A DNA stretch of 17,382 bases, taken from assembly GCA_030374735.1 (NCBI GenBank), contig JASCIV010000532.1, forward strand, positions 1 through 17,382, given 5' to 3'. Of this stretch, positions 9,015 to 17,382 are shown one piece after another (position 1 is the first letter of the stretch; each line of letters begins with the position of its first letter). Below the pieces are notes generated by a model. The model had not been told where the DNA came from, did not search any database, and was given only the letters and a program-made list of their open reading frames with translations. The position numbers and the translations under genes are program-made. The DNA comes from Gracilaria caudata. Taxonomy: Eukaryota; Rhodophyta; Florideophyceae; Gracilariales; Gracilariaceae.

Positions 9015-10982
9015 CTAGTGTCCTGCATGCACACTGCCTTTTGCCGACGCTATGCTTTCGTGCGCATTTCCACCAGAAACGGTATCCACATGCCAGTGCA
9101 GCAAGCTGTACACAAACAAATGTAGTCCGACAATATACAACAGCAGCACAAGCCTTAGAAACGGCTCTTTCCTCAAGAAGGCCAAAGCGTGTGCTGAGAA
9201 CTGGTCCAAACCGATGATAACCTTCGACACAGACCTCGGCCAGCTTCTCGGAGTTCGAAATCGTGCTAGTGGGCCGTCCCGCACACCATACAGACGATCA
9301 CCTCGTCCGTCGTCGCCAGTGTCAAGTATCCCCCTGAACCCACCTCTTATTGCAGAGCGCGAAGTCGAAGCTGCTGCTGCCATAGCCTGCGCTTCTCGTG
9401 TACGTTTGCGTTCAGTGCTTAGCTGATGTTGGAGTGCCCTGTTTTCAGATCGCAGAACTTCCAGTTGGGCTTGCTTCCGCAGGGTCGCGTCTGCCATGTG
9501 TCGTAACTTCAACTCTACCTCTGGTGAGGGGCTTGTCTCTCCTCTCCCACTTGTTCGAGGCGATATTGCGTCTTTTCTAGATCTAAATGAAGCGCGCAAC
9601 GCCTCGACCTCACCTTCTAATCTGTTGAGTTCAACGTTTTTTGCTTCAAGCGCATTCTCCAGTTCAGAAATTGTCTGCTGCATTTCTTCAGCTTCGTTTT
9701 GCCTGTTACCTTCATTCCCATTACGTTCTTCATAGAAGCTCAGCGCTTGCTCCAGGTCTTCGACTCGGGCAAAAGCGACGTCTCTAGCCTTCGTCACGGT
9801 CAACAATTTTGCTTCCGCAGCTCTTTGGCTCGACTTTGCGTTACTGGTCGCTACTATACATTCTTCTGCTTTTCTTTGCGCATCGGCCAAAGCCTTTGTT
9901 GCAACTGCAGCCTCAGCTTGAAGCGTTTCTTCTCTCTCCTTAGCAAGCTTTCTTGTCTCTCGATGTGCAAGTGTCTCAGCCTCGTACGCCCGATGTGCCT
10001 GGGTGGCCTCCTGACGAGCACCGTCGGCTGTAGCCAAATCTGCCTCATGTCCTTGCAGCAGTGCCTCGTTAAGGCGTTCCTTCTCTTCCGTTAGCGTCTG
10101 GCACTCTTGATTAGCTTCGCTGAGTTCTCCTTCCAATGACTCGATTTTTGCTGTCAACTCCTTGCGCAAAGAATCTATGCCATCCTTTCCACGTGCTTCA
10201 CTTTGTCGAGTTTCGGTTTCAAGCGCAGCAATCTTTTCGTTTGCGGCGATTAATTCTGTTTCGAGAGCACGGGCCTCCGCAGACTTCTCTTGAAGAGTCT
10301 CATCCATTTCGTTGACAATGTCCTTCATTCTCTTGAGATTCTTAACAAGCTTTCCTTTCTCCTTGCGTATCTTATCGTACTCAATTTCAAGAGATTCAAA
10401 TTCCTTTCTAAGTTCCTCGTTCTCAGCTTCCAGAGCTCCAATGTACCCGTCGTCTTTTGATCGATCGTGATCTTCCGTCTTTTGTTCGGGTTGGTCACCC
10501 TGAGCTTTGGGTCTTGGGTGATTCACAGATTCGGGGATTTGAGCAGCACGAACATTTTCACCTGGCAGGGGTTTCGAAGATACCACGTGCTTCGCTTCGG
10601 ATTGTAGCTCTGACTGCACTTCACCAGTTGCTTTGTTCGAATGAGTTTCGTGCTTTACGGTCTGGTCAGAAGCGGATGCATCTGGGATTAAGCTTTCATC
10701 GATCTCAACATCGTCACCCCAACCTTCCCCGCTTGAACCTTCTTCATCAGAGGCTCGTTCGGCTTCGACAACAGTTGCCCTTGGACGCGGTTCAGCGCGA
10801 GGAATAGCAGACGCTCGACTTTGTTGAGCGCTCTCGTCTTCCGAGGAATAAATGTCATCTTCATCAACTTCTCCAGTTGCTCCTTCAACAACAAGCCTCC
10901 TTGAAGCCTGCGCAACACTCTCGTCCACTTGTTCAAGGAATACTTCCGCGCGCCGTAACGCCTTCGAAATAAACATCGACAT
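9015..10982 (-). CDS. Golgin-84-like tail-anchored Golgi coiled-coil protein
   Basis: The protein has 655 residues from an ATG at 10982. The N-terminus (1-30) is a short amphipathic helix, with KALRRAEVFLEQVDESVAQA resembling the start of plant golgin candidates 1/2. An acidic Ser/Glu-rich region (about 37-110) follows, then a long Glu/Lys/Ala/Leu coiled coil (about 180-490). The last section is diagnostic: DRLYGVRDGPLARFR, then VIIGLDQFSAHALAFLRKEP and a single membrane span (608-628, LRLVLLLYIVGLHLFVYSLL). A lumenal tail of 27 residues follows. Golgin-84 (GOLGA5) is held in Golgi membranes by this C-terminal anchor and tethers vesicles through its coiled coil. The family is usually 650-750 residues, so this copy looks complete. 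No intron is seen. Confidence 0.88.
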   Translation of the reverse strand: MSMFISKALRRAEVFLEQVDESVAQASRRLVVEGATGEVDEDDIYSSEDESAQQSRASAIPRAEPRPRATVVEAERASDEEGSSGEGWGDDVEIDESLIPDASASDQTVKHETHSNKATGEVQSELQSEAKHVVSSKPLPGENVRAAQIPESVNHPRPKAQGDQPEQKTEDHDRSKDDGYIGALEAENEELRKEFESLEIEYDKIRKEKGKLVKNLKRMKDIVNEMDETLQEKSAEARALETELIAANEKIAALETETRQSEARGKDGIDSLRKELTAKIESLEGELSEANQECQTLTEEKERLNEALLQGHEADLATADGARQEATQAHRAYEAETLAHRETRKLAKEREETLQAEAAVATKALADAQRKAEECIVATSNAKSSQRAAEAKLLTVTKARDVAFARVEDLEQALSFYEERNGNEGNRQNEAEEMQQTISELENALEAKNVELNRLEGEVEALRASFRSRKDAISPRTSGRGETSPSPEVELKLRHMADATLRKQAQLEVLRSENRALQHQLSTERKRTREAQAMAAAASTSRSAIRGGFRGILDTGDDGRGDRLYGVRDGPLARFRTPRSWPRSVSKVIIGLDQFSAHALAFLRKEPFLRLVLLLYIVGLHLFVYSLLHWHVDTVSGGNAHESIASAKGSVHAGH

Positions 10983-11725
10983 ACTGTTTCAGAAGTTATT
11001 TGTTCCACGCGTTGCTTCGTGTTTATGACTCTCAAATGCTTCCGAAATGCGAGTGGTAACAAGAGTGCGTGGAGAACAAATCGAGCGGACAGAGTACGGG
11101 CCTCGGACTCTGTCAGCTAAACCACGTGAAGCGAGGATGACGATGAAAGCCATGTCCAGCAATCGAACCCTTTATCCCCATATACATGGCAAGCGTGTTT
11201 TTCAAGGGCAAATAGAACCTGATTTTGAGATAGCCCATGCTGCTACCCTTGGGTAGTATCTGAAGTCAGGACCCTGGAGAAAATACTATTATTAAAACAT
11301 CTGGCACGAGTATCTTTGCTTTCCCTCAAATAAAGGTCGAGTTTGTTTGTATCTCGATAACCTTTCTTAGCTTCGTGGATGAAGGTGAGAGAAATTCACC
11401 CTCCAATCCGCGGCTAGTCTAACCTTGGAGCCTTTCAAGGGCCCCGTCGTAGATGATCCACTGAAAAGTAAAGCTCTGTTTGTTTTCTATCGGGATTCTC
11501 GTGCTCCTGAGGATTGGAATTTTGCACGCACAGGTCCGACCATTCATGAAACGTATAGCACAAGATTCAGCGAGAAGAGTTGCAATGTGCTTAGCCACTC
11601 CGCCATATCCTCTGCCATTCCGGACGCATCAGCATAGCGCCCTTGTTTCCCATGTTCCAATAGCCGAAGCTTCATCTTGACGAATATGAGTAGGTCGAGG
11701 TCGCGTCACAGAGTTATTCCAAATC
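10983..11725. other. Intergenic; no recognised gene
   Basis: This 743-bp gap lies between the golgin start and the LdpA-like stop. It should hold the golgin promoter and the 3' region of the LdpA-like gene. Only short open frames occur, none with recognisable protein features. A small hairpin, CTACCC-TT-GGGTAG, lies near 11243-11256 and has no evident role. Confidence 0.55.
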
Positions 11726-12928
11726 TTAACGCTTCAGATAGTGGGACTTCAGGCTGAATACCAATCTTGAGGCTACTTCTACTGCTGCAAGAAGTTCCTC
11801 ATCGCTTAAAGGGGTATCATATTTATCAGGCAGCTTCTCTTTCACAATCTGCAAAACAGGAGGACAATTTTGGTTAGCGTCCTGAGCAGGAATGTTTCTC
11901 CAAGCTGTTCATGTACTTTGCGATGAAAAGCTCCTCAACGTACCTTCCTTGCATAACCGCCTACCGCAATTCCGCTGGCCGTATGCATTGAATTCCGCGT
12001 TGTATGCGCTCCATTTGACCATCGGAGCAACCCAGCATCTCCCATTCGCGCGACAGTCGATGAGTTTGTCCCGCCAGCCAGTTGAACATGTCCTGGAATG
12101 CTCTTTCTTTTCAGCAGCCAGACCACTCTTTGTGCAAGTTTAACAGATTTCGTGGCGGTAACGTCTCCGATATCTCCGCTCATTGGCCTACCATCCGTTT
12201 GCCAAACTAGTGTGAGCTCCGCGTCGAGAAACCGCCGGCTTCTCGACATTACGGTCCACATTTCACGCAACGCATATCCCATTTCCGCATCGGTCCCAAG
12301 ATCAGGGAAAGAAACCGCAACCAGCTTTAGATTATGTACAACTGCATCTTCTATACCTTCCCAAGTGTTGGCAAACTGTTCCAAATGTCCCCTTCCAGTG
12401 TGGATTTCCACGTAGTCTATCCCACCTGATAAAATAGTTTTCACGTGTGGGAGGGTATGCACGTATTCTGAGGCATGCACGATACTAATCGGGCACACAG
12501 GAATACATCTTCCACAGCCATAGGCTATGGCAACGATCGGCAACGACCCCAGTTAAATCAATTGCATCAGCAGGACACACTTTCTCGCATGGGAGTGCGC
12601 AACCTGTCAAGCAGTCTTTAACTTCAAACACCGCCTTTCGAAAGTGAGGATCTGAATCATCGTTGATGGATATCATCAAGAGAGGTCTTTGATCGGCTTG
12701 GCTAAATCCCCGAGCGAGACCGGAACAAATTCCTTCTTTTGCTGCCCGAATGATGCTTTCATCCGCGGCAACATCGATGCAATCCACACCAGCTATGGTA
12801 TACACTTCACATAGATTACGAATTGAAGGTGCGTCGTGATAAGTTTGAACCATGTCCCATTCTCCAACGACGCAAATCCTCTTTGACTTGTGCTTAGCTC
12901 CATTATTAACATGGATGTCTGAGAACAT
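11726..12928 (-). CDS. LdpA-like iron-sulfur protein, two exons, frame broken by a 7-nt insertion
   Basis: The reading runs from an ATG at 12928 to 11944, then an intron, then 11848 to a TAA at 11726. Blocks typical of cyanobacterial LdpA appear in order: SIRNLCEVYTIAGVDCIDVAA; DPHFRKAVF; a first cysteine cluster (C106, C110, C114, C118-P); then RC-YGCGRCIPVCP; VWQTDGRPMSGDIGD; HVQLAGGTNSSTV; and GGYARK. LdpA is an Fe-S redox protein that adjusts circadian period to light in Synechococcus. A nuclear copy in an alga would be expected to act in the plastid. The N-terminal extension here is short, so a transit-peptide exon may lie further upstream. Between the codon for Cys133 and the following Tyr lie seven extra bases, which shift the frame and cause an early stop. 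Unless this is a sequencing error, the protein is truncated after the first Fe-S cluster and this copy is a recent pseudogene or null allele. Confidence 0.82.
11849..11943 (-). other. Intron of the LdpA-like gene (95 nt)
   Basis: On the minus strand the donor is AAG/GTACGT (first intron base 11943) and the acceptor is GTTTTGCAG/A (last intron base 11849), phase 0. The last exon adds 40 residues beginning IVKEKLPDKYD and containing LLAAVEVASRLVFSLK, which resembles the LdpA C-terminus. Without splicing the protein would stop two codons past the donor. Confidence 0.8.
12518..12530 (-). other. Frameshift lesion in the LdpA-like gene: palindromic 7-nt insertion
   Basis: The coding strand reads CGTTG-CCATAGC-CTATGGC. 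Removing the seven bases CCATAGC restores an uninterrupted R-C-Y-G-C-G-R-C motif, the C-x2-C-x2-C-x3-CP ligand set of a 4Fe-4S cluster. The inserted CCATAGC is the exact reverse complement of GCTATGG in the uninterrupted sequence, so the site now holds the palindrome CCATAG-C-CTATGG. Confidence 0.75.
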
Positions 12929-13020
12929 GTCTCCTTTCGATGTGTTCGTTTAGAAGGGATGCTTCACCAAAACCAGTCGTGTAAATGAAACTGAACGACT
13001 TTTGCATATTATATTTATGA

Positions 13021-13330
13021 AAGCACGTATCTAGGCCGATTTGTGACAAAGTTTCGTTTCGTTCCGTACGTTTGTTGGAGCAGACTGTCCAAAATGCGAT
13101 AACTAAACTGGAAGCGCAAGGGGATCTCCCTGTCGAGCCAAAAATGAAACTGATTTCATCAGGAGATCGTGGTCCCTGTGAGTTCAACATCGATTATCAA
13201 AAAATCCCACACCACTTTGAAGATCACTTCTTCAGTTCATGGTATCGACTCCACTCACCTTACGACACCATGTCAGGCAAGACAGTTATTTCTAGGAAGG
13301 ATTGATCCTCACCAGCGACTCTTCGTATGA
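13021..13330 (+). CDS. Possible exons of an unrecognised plus-strand gene
   Basis: The frame is open from 13021 (after a TGA) without an ATG until 13144. It reads like protein: LEQTVQNAITKLEAQGDLP, then MKLISSGDRGP. A consensus donor CCCT/GTGAGT (13178) and acceptor CTTCTTCAG/T (13235) would remove 58 nt, keep the frame open (FHGIDSTHLTTPCQ...) and end at a TGA at 13328-13330. If left unspliced, the frame instead stops at 13303-13305. I do not recognise the family. A start exon would have to lie upstream, in or near the 92-bp gap before the divergent LdpA-like gene, or translation would start at 13144. It may also be chance. Confidence 0.3.
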
Positions 13331-14160
13331 ATAGTCCGGGAAAGAAACTGCATTCAGCGCTGAACCAAGTATACACCACAGTGATGAGCTTACCAAAGAT
13401 CAAGTTGGAGATCTTGACTTGCAATTTTCTTTTCATCTTCTGTGCGAAATCTTACAGTGGAGCCCCACTTCATGAAAGAGAAGGATTCTGCAACAAAGAT
13501 CCGAAGCATGATCATGTGATACTAGAATAAAACAGTTCTGCGTCCACATTCGAAGAGCGTCAACACCGTCTTCAACACTCTTATGTTTGCGGTGAATGTG
13601 CATCGATGTTGATTCCATCTCCGAAGAAGATGACTAGAAACAACGTCATCAGCATTTAAGATCAAGCACCAAATCACAATCATGCACATCTCTCGCTCTC
13701 ACATAAACGCTCTGTGGTCCTTCTTTCCGCTCCGCTTTGTCCTTCACAACAACAAATCGCGATGGAATGGAAACCTGGACCAAATGCTACAAAAAGTCGA
13801 ACGTTTGACCAGTAAAAGCCCATCGTCATAGCTATTTCGCAGAACGAAAAGAACAAGGGCAATAACGGAAAACAAAACAAAGCACTCCTTGGCTTATGGT
13901 TTAAAGGCTAGTTTACTTGGACTGGTTGTGCATAAGCTTGGGTCCCAACTTCGGGGAAAAGTACGCTTCCTCTGAGCAATCTACTTACGCATGCGCGATT
14001 TTGAAACCTCATAACAAAGTGGCCTACCTCCTCAGCTTCGATCTCAGCCATGAAGCGTTCACTCAGTGGAATATACTAGCACATCTGCTGCTTTCGAATT
14101 CCCAACAAAATGCAGCCTCTTCACTTCCAGAATTTGAAGGACACTCCGCGACAAAAGTCT
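13331..14160. other. Intergenic; no recognised gene
   Basis: About 830 bp precedes the minisatellite. Short open frames occur on both strands but show no motif, no family similarity and no convincing splice sites. Confidence 0.5.
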
Positions 14161-14782
14161 ACTTGCACGTCTTTGTGCGTTCAAAACTCCATCACAACGA
14201 GCCCTCTTCACCATTCCTTTTTCCACTTCTTATAACGAAGGCGGACATCCTACGAGGAAAACGTACTTGCACATCATATGCGTTCGAAATTTCATCGCCA
14301 GGTGCCCTCTTGGGTTTCATCCCTTTTCCACTTCTTATTCGGAAGGCGGACACCCACGAGAAACTGTACTTGCACATCATATGCGTTCGAAACTCAATTG
14401 CGGGGAGCCCTCTTCACTTTCATCCTTTCTTCCACCTCTTGTTCTGAAGGCGGACACCCGCGAGAAAAATGTACTTGCACATCATATGCGTTCGACACTT
14501 CATCGCGAAGAGCCTTCTTCACCTCCATTCTTTTTTCTACATGTGTTCTAAGGCGGACACCAACGAGAAAAAAATGTACTTGCATATCATATGGGTTCGA
14601 AATTCAATTGCGAGGAGCCCTCTTCACGTTCATCCTGTTTTCCACCTCTTGTTCTGAAGGCGGATACCCGCGAGAAAAATGTACTTGCACATCATATGCG
14701 TTCGAAATTCCATCGCGAAGAGCCCTCTTCACCTCCTTTTTCCCACATGTGTTCTAGAGCAGGTGTTTCTTCCGACAAATGT
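14161..14782 (+). repeat. Minisatellite: six copies of about 105 nt with A-B-A-B higher-order structure
   Basis: Copies begin at ACTTGCA at 14161, 14265, 14368, 14473, 14578 and 14683, with a truncated seventh start at 14783 (lengths 104, 103, 105, 105, 105, 100). Each carries the core TGCACATCATATGCGTTCGA, then a pyrimidine-rich stretch with GAGCCCTCTTCAC, then AAGGCGGACACCC. Copies 3 and 5 share CAATTGCG and CCACCTCTTGTTCTG. Copies 4 and 6 share CATCGCGAAGAGCC and CACATGTGTTCTA. The array thus appears to have grown by duplicating a dimer. Copy 1 is the most diverged. A period of 35 codons leaves open frames across the array, but the 103-, 104- and 100-nt copies shift frame, so it is probably noncoding. 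Confidence 0.92.
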
Positions 14783-16163
14783 ACTTGATCTCAATTCAAA
14801 ATCGTATAAACATCGTCTGTCTTTCCTTCGCTTATAAAGCACCATGCACGATATTCTTCAGCAATTGTTTGTGCTTTGCGGGCCAAATTCTTGTTGTAGG
14901 TGACGGAAAAGATCTTCCATTGCACATAATCCGGTGCAAAATTCTGCCCTTTCATGACAGAAGCTCGAAAACCAAATGCAGACTTCTTGCTTTCTTACAG
15001 AGCTTTCAAACCGTTTGACGCCATGATAACATTAGTCTGTGTCGTGCGAATATGATGCCTGCTTTAAGTCTCGTCATGTGCAAATATGATGTTCTGTGGG
15101 ATCGGGATTCTGACCAGACCCTCTTGTCCCGAAGAACTGGGAAAGGCTTGGGATTTGAACCAACAGAGTGACAGACTGAGAGGAAATTGAAGTTGGGAGC
15201 TGCTGCCGCCGAGAACCCGGCCCTTAGCACTTGAGAAACGTTATATATAGCATGCAGCTCATTGTGTGAGTGTGCGTTCCATCGAGTGCGTTGAATTGAT
15301 GCGTACTTCACTTCCTTATTCACGAGGCTTTGTGGGACCGTGAACGAAATCGAGGCCACAGCACCATATCGAATGCACCGAAGTGATCCTTTGGATCAGC
15401 CAATGATTTGTTTGATGTACAGGGCTGGTTGATCCTCGGCACGACCACGGCAAGGACGAGCAATTAGAGAAACTGTGAAGTAGAAAAGCAGCATAGACTA
15501 CAAGTAGCTGGTCTCCGTTGAGCATGCAGCCCTTATTCCTTACAGTTTAAATTCGAAGCCGAAAGGGAAGCAAGATTCTTGACCAGAACTCAGGTTTCAC
15601 ATCCGTGCCGCTTAGCGACGCATGGAGATGCCCAATCAACCGTAGCCGTCCTAGCGCTTTGTTCGGTAGAGACACCCTCCAACATACTAGATGTTATGCT
15701 ATTCTTCTATCATGTGCACTGCAATATCTGACAAATAAGGCCGACTGCAACAAGCCTGTGCTAACTAGAGACGCCTCTCTGACCATCTTAAAAGGCCTCC
15801 GAAAGTCTCGAGGTTCAGGCCTACTGAAAAAACCAACCGAAGCCAGCTCGGCTCCAGCTCTTTCATGCAGAGAGCGGAGAGAGAGGCCTCACGACAACCT
15901 TGACGATGCTCGTTTCTGCGCAATAGTCCAAAATATGCATGGTCCAAAGTTATAAAATGAACGAAAACAGTCGCGTGCATGTACTCTGTACTTGCATGTG
16001 TTCCTCAAGAATGGGTTCACTGTAAAGTGCAACCCTGATATTATGCACCTGCTCATGCTTGAAGGGCAGGGGTGTGAATCCTTGGAGAAAGACGAAAGAG
16101 ACACAGGCAACGCGTACAAAGGGGCAAAGGTACCAGTCAAGCTCAGGCGCAGGGAGCATCGCA
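14783..16163. other. Gene-poor tract; no recognised coding region
   Basis: About 1.4 kb separates the minisatellite from the HAD gene. The longest frames (plus 15605-15955; minus 15889-16389 and 15950-16588) show no family features, and the minus-strand ones largely mirror the HAD coding strand. The last few hundred bases must hold the promoter of the HAD gene. Confidence 0.5.
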
Positions 16164-16808
16164 ATGGACCTTCCTCCTCGATTGGCCAGGGCACTGAAGC
16201 TGCACCGAAAGGCCGGTCCGATACATTCTCTGCATGTGTTCGACTTCGACGGCACTCTAGTGCGCACGCCGGGTCCAGAAGAAGGGAAGCGGAGATATAC
16301 ATTGGAAACAGGCCATGTGTGGACAGGAGGCTGGTGGGGTCGCCCCGGCAGCCTAATGCCGCCGGTCGTAGAGTCACCATTTCCTGCATCTCGAGTTGTG
16401 CGCACCGTGTTCGAGCAAATGGAGGAGGTGATCACGCGCTCGCAAACGGCAGTTGGAGTGGTTGTGACTGGTAGGATAAAGCCCGTGCGAGAGCCTGTGC
16501 TTCGAATTTTGGACGAGATCTGCATCGCCGCGAAGAATGACACGGTAGCTCCCGGGGAGTCATTCCTTGACCACGACGCGGTGATCACTCACCCTGGTGG
16601 ACGTCGTACAACGCTAGAATTCAAGGAAGACCTGTTCAGACAATTAGTAACAGACGGGCCGCTGGCGTCATGCCCGCTGAAGGAGCTACACATTTGGGAG
16701 GACCGGCAAATCCACGCTGAGGCATTTGCCACTGATCTGAACGACGAACTCCTGAAGCTCAAGACAATCAAGACCACTGTTCATCTCGTAACAGCAGAGA
16801 CGCCCTGA
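16164..16808 (+). CDS. HAD-fold protein of the Swiss Army Knife RNA repair (HAD_SAK) type
   Basis: The protein has 214 residues from the ATG at 16164. The frame is open further upstream, but only from a non-ATG codon. HAD motifs are seen in order: motif I VFDFDGTLVRT (nucleophile Asp27, acid/base Asp29), motif II VVVTGR (Thr102), Lys154 in LEFK, and an acidic motif IWEDRQIH (Asp180). The GGWWGRPGSL segment (54-63) after motif I and the IWEDR-x-H ending are typical of the HAD_SAK family (Pfam HAD_SAK_1), predicted to be a phosphatase in RNA end repair. It would remove phosphate through an Asp-phosphate intermediate with Mg2+. No ligase or other repair domain is fused here, and no signal or membrane segment is seen. 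Whether it really acts on RNA cannot be told from sequence. Confidence 0.78.
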   Translation: MDLPPRLARALKLHRKAGPIHSLHVFDFDGTLVRTPGPEEGKRRYTLETGHVWTGGWWGRPGSLMPPVVESPFPASRVVRTVFEQMEEVITRSQTAVGVVVTGRIKPVREPVLRILDEICIAAKNDTVAPGESFLDHDAVITHPGGRRTTLEFKEDLFRQLVTDGPLASCPLKELHIWEDRQIHAEAFATDLNDELLKLKTIKTTVHLVTAETP

Positions 16809-17351
16809 GAGAAGACATTTTTTGCCCCAATTATGGATCAGAGAGCTGCGTCAAAGAGCGGTAGACGGTGCAAAGCAGGGAAACGAGACGGGACAGTGGC
16901 CCCCGGGGGAGCCGTGGCGCCCACGGTGATGTGGAGCTGAGCACTTGACACGGTGTGACGATTAGCGGCCCCTTACCTCGTCGTTCGCTCAGGCAACAAT
17001 AAAGCGGCACACTCAGCAGTCCCGGCAGGGAGCGTCAATGGCGATGGAGACGCAGCGTTGACGGCCGCGGTGCGCTCCGTGTGGGCGTAAGCTCGGACGA
17101 TATTTACTTGGCACCGCGCCTGGCAACGAGCGAGCAGAAAGCATGATTGGTGTATTCAAAACGGTGCACAGGTGGCCAGCCTCCAGCGCACTCTGTTTTA
17201 AGATAAAAACGCAGCTGCGCAATCGCGAGTGTTACAGCGAAAGGCGTCGACGCTCCCCGATCCGCCCTCACACCCATTTTGTCCGTTCTGTCCTTAGCTT
17301 TGACCCCCTGCCTGGGCCCACTCCTTCCGCACCGCAGCTTCCCCCAAAGCA
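16809..17351. other. Intergenic, increasingly GC-rich
   Basis: This is the 3' flank of the HAD gene. AATAAA at 16998-17003, about 190 bp after the stop, is a possible polyadenylation signal. GC content rises towards the right edge, as it does at the CWC22/CGR1 promoter, which suggests the 5' end of another gene. Minus-strand open frames here show no recognised features. Confidence 0.45.
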
Positions 17352-17382
17352 ATGCCCGCCCCCCCCCCGCGCGCTCCCACCT
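17352..17382 (+). CDS. Possible start of a proline-rich protein, cut by window end
   Basis: An ATG at 17352 opens a frame reading MPAPPPRAPT to the edge, through a run of ten C at 17359-17368. A Pro/Arg-rich N-terminus resembles that of CWC22 in this window, and the local GC rise fits a gene start. With only ten codons this is a guess. Confidence 0.15.
   Translation, partial: MPAPPPRAPT

Noticed and set aside
12480..12545. A small intron as the explanation of the LdpA frame change
   Set aside because: Coding similarity is continuous on both sides to within seven bases, and any GT-AG pair here would delete conserved cysteines.
13917..14757. Several plus-strand open frames through the minisatellite
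   Set aside because: They arise because the repeat period is close to a multiple of three. Copies of 103, 104 and 100 nt shift the frame and no single frame is conserved.
15140..15180. Minus-strand GGTTCAAATCCC resembling a tRNA T-arm
   Set aside because: The T-stem has mismatches, and no D-arm, anticodon arm or pairing acceptor stem could be found upstream.
15889..16588. Minus-strand frames of 166 and 212 codons over the HAD gene
   Set aside because: They are antisense to a coding region that shows all HAD motifs on the plus strand.
1..17382. CRISPR array, bacterial operon or phage module
   Set aside because: The only tandem repeat has 105-nt units without unique spacers, genes have spliceosomal introns and separate promoters, and products are eukaryotic families.

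Overview
This is nuclear DNA from a eukaryote, very probably a photosynthetic one with a primary plastid. The best guess is a red alga, held only moderately. The evidence is GT-AG introns, spliceosomal and Golgi genes, and an absence of operons. Two genes belong to families of cyanobacterial descent: a CbiO/ECF-like ABC ATPase and an LdpA-like iron-sulfur protein. Genes are intron-poor (none seen in four of them, one or two in the others) and separated by 0.2-3 kb of DNA without recognisable genes. GC rises sharply around 7.9-8.6 kb and at the right edge, apparently at gene 5' ends.

Layout, left to right. Positions 1-1650 (minus) hold the N-terminal part of a BED/DUF659 hAT-type transposase that runs off the left edge. 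Positions 2723-3863 (plus) hold a three-exon ABC ATPase of the plastid CbiO/ABCI type. A tract of about 1.6 kb without a recognised gene follows, with a 29-bp palindrome. Positions 5470-8067 (minus) encode CWC22, a spliceosome/EJC-loading factor with an RS/RD-rich tail. It is divergent from a CGR1/CCDC86-like ribosome-biogenesis protein at 8405-8797 (plus), and a 337-bp GC-rich gap must hold both promoters. Positions 9015-10982 (minus) encode a golgin-84-type tail-anchored coiled-coil protein. Positions 11726-12928 (minus) encode an LdpA-like protein with one intron and a 7-nt frameshifting insertion inside its second iron-sulfur motif. Positions 13021-13330 may hold exons of an unrecognised plus-strand gene. 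Positions 14161-14782 form a minisatellite of six copies of about 105 nt with an A-B-A-B higher-order pattern. Positions 16164-16808 (plus) encode a HAD-fold protein resembling the HAD_SAK (Swiss Army Knife RNA repair) family. A proline-rich reading frame may begin at 17352.

The genes are mostly unrelated housekeeping functions (splicing, ribosome assembly, Golgi structure, plastid transport, plastid/clock redox sensing, possible RNA repair) and do not form a pathway. I did not find a convincing new multi-gene system. The most notable item is the damaged iron-sulfur motif of the LdpA-like gene: the inserted bases are the reverse complement of the adjacent sequence, which resembles a transposon excision scar.
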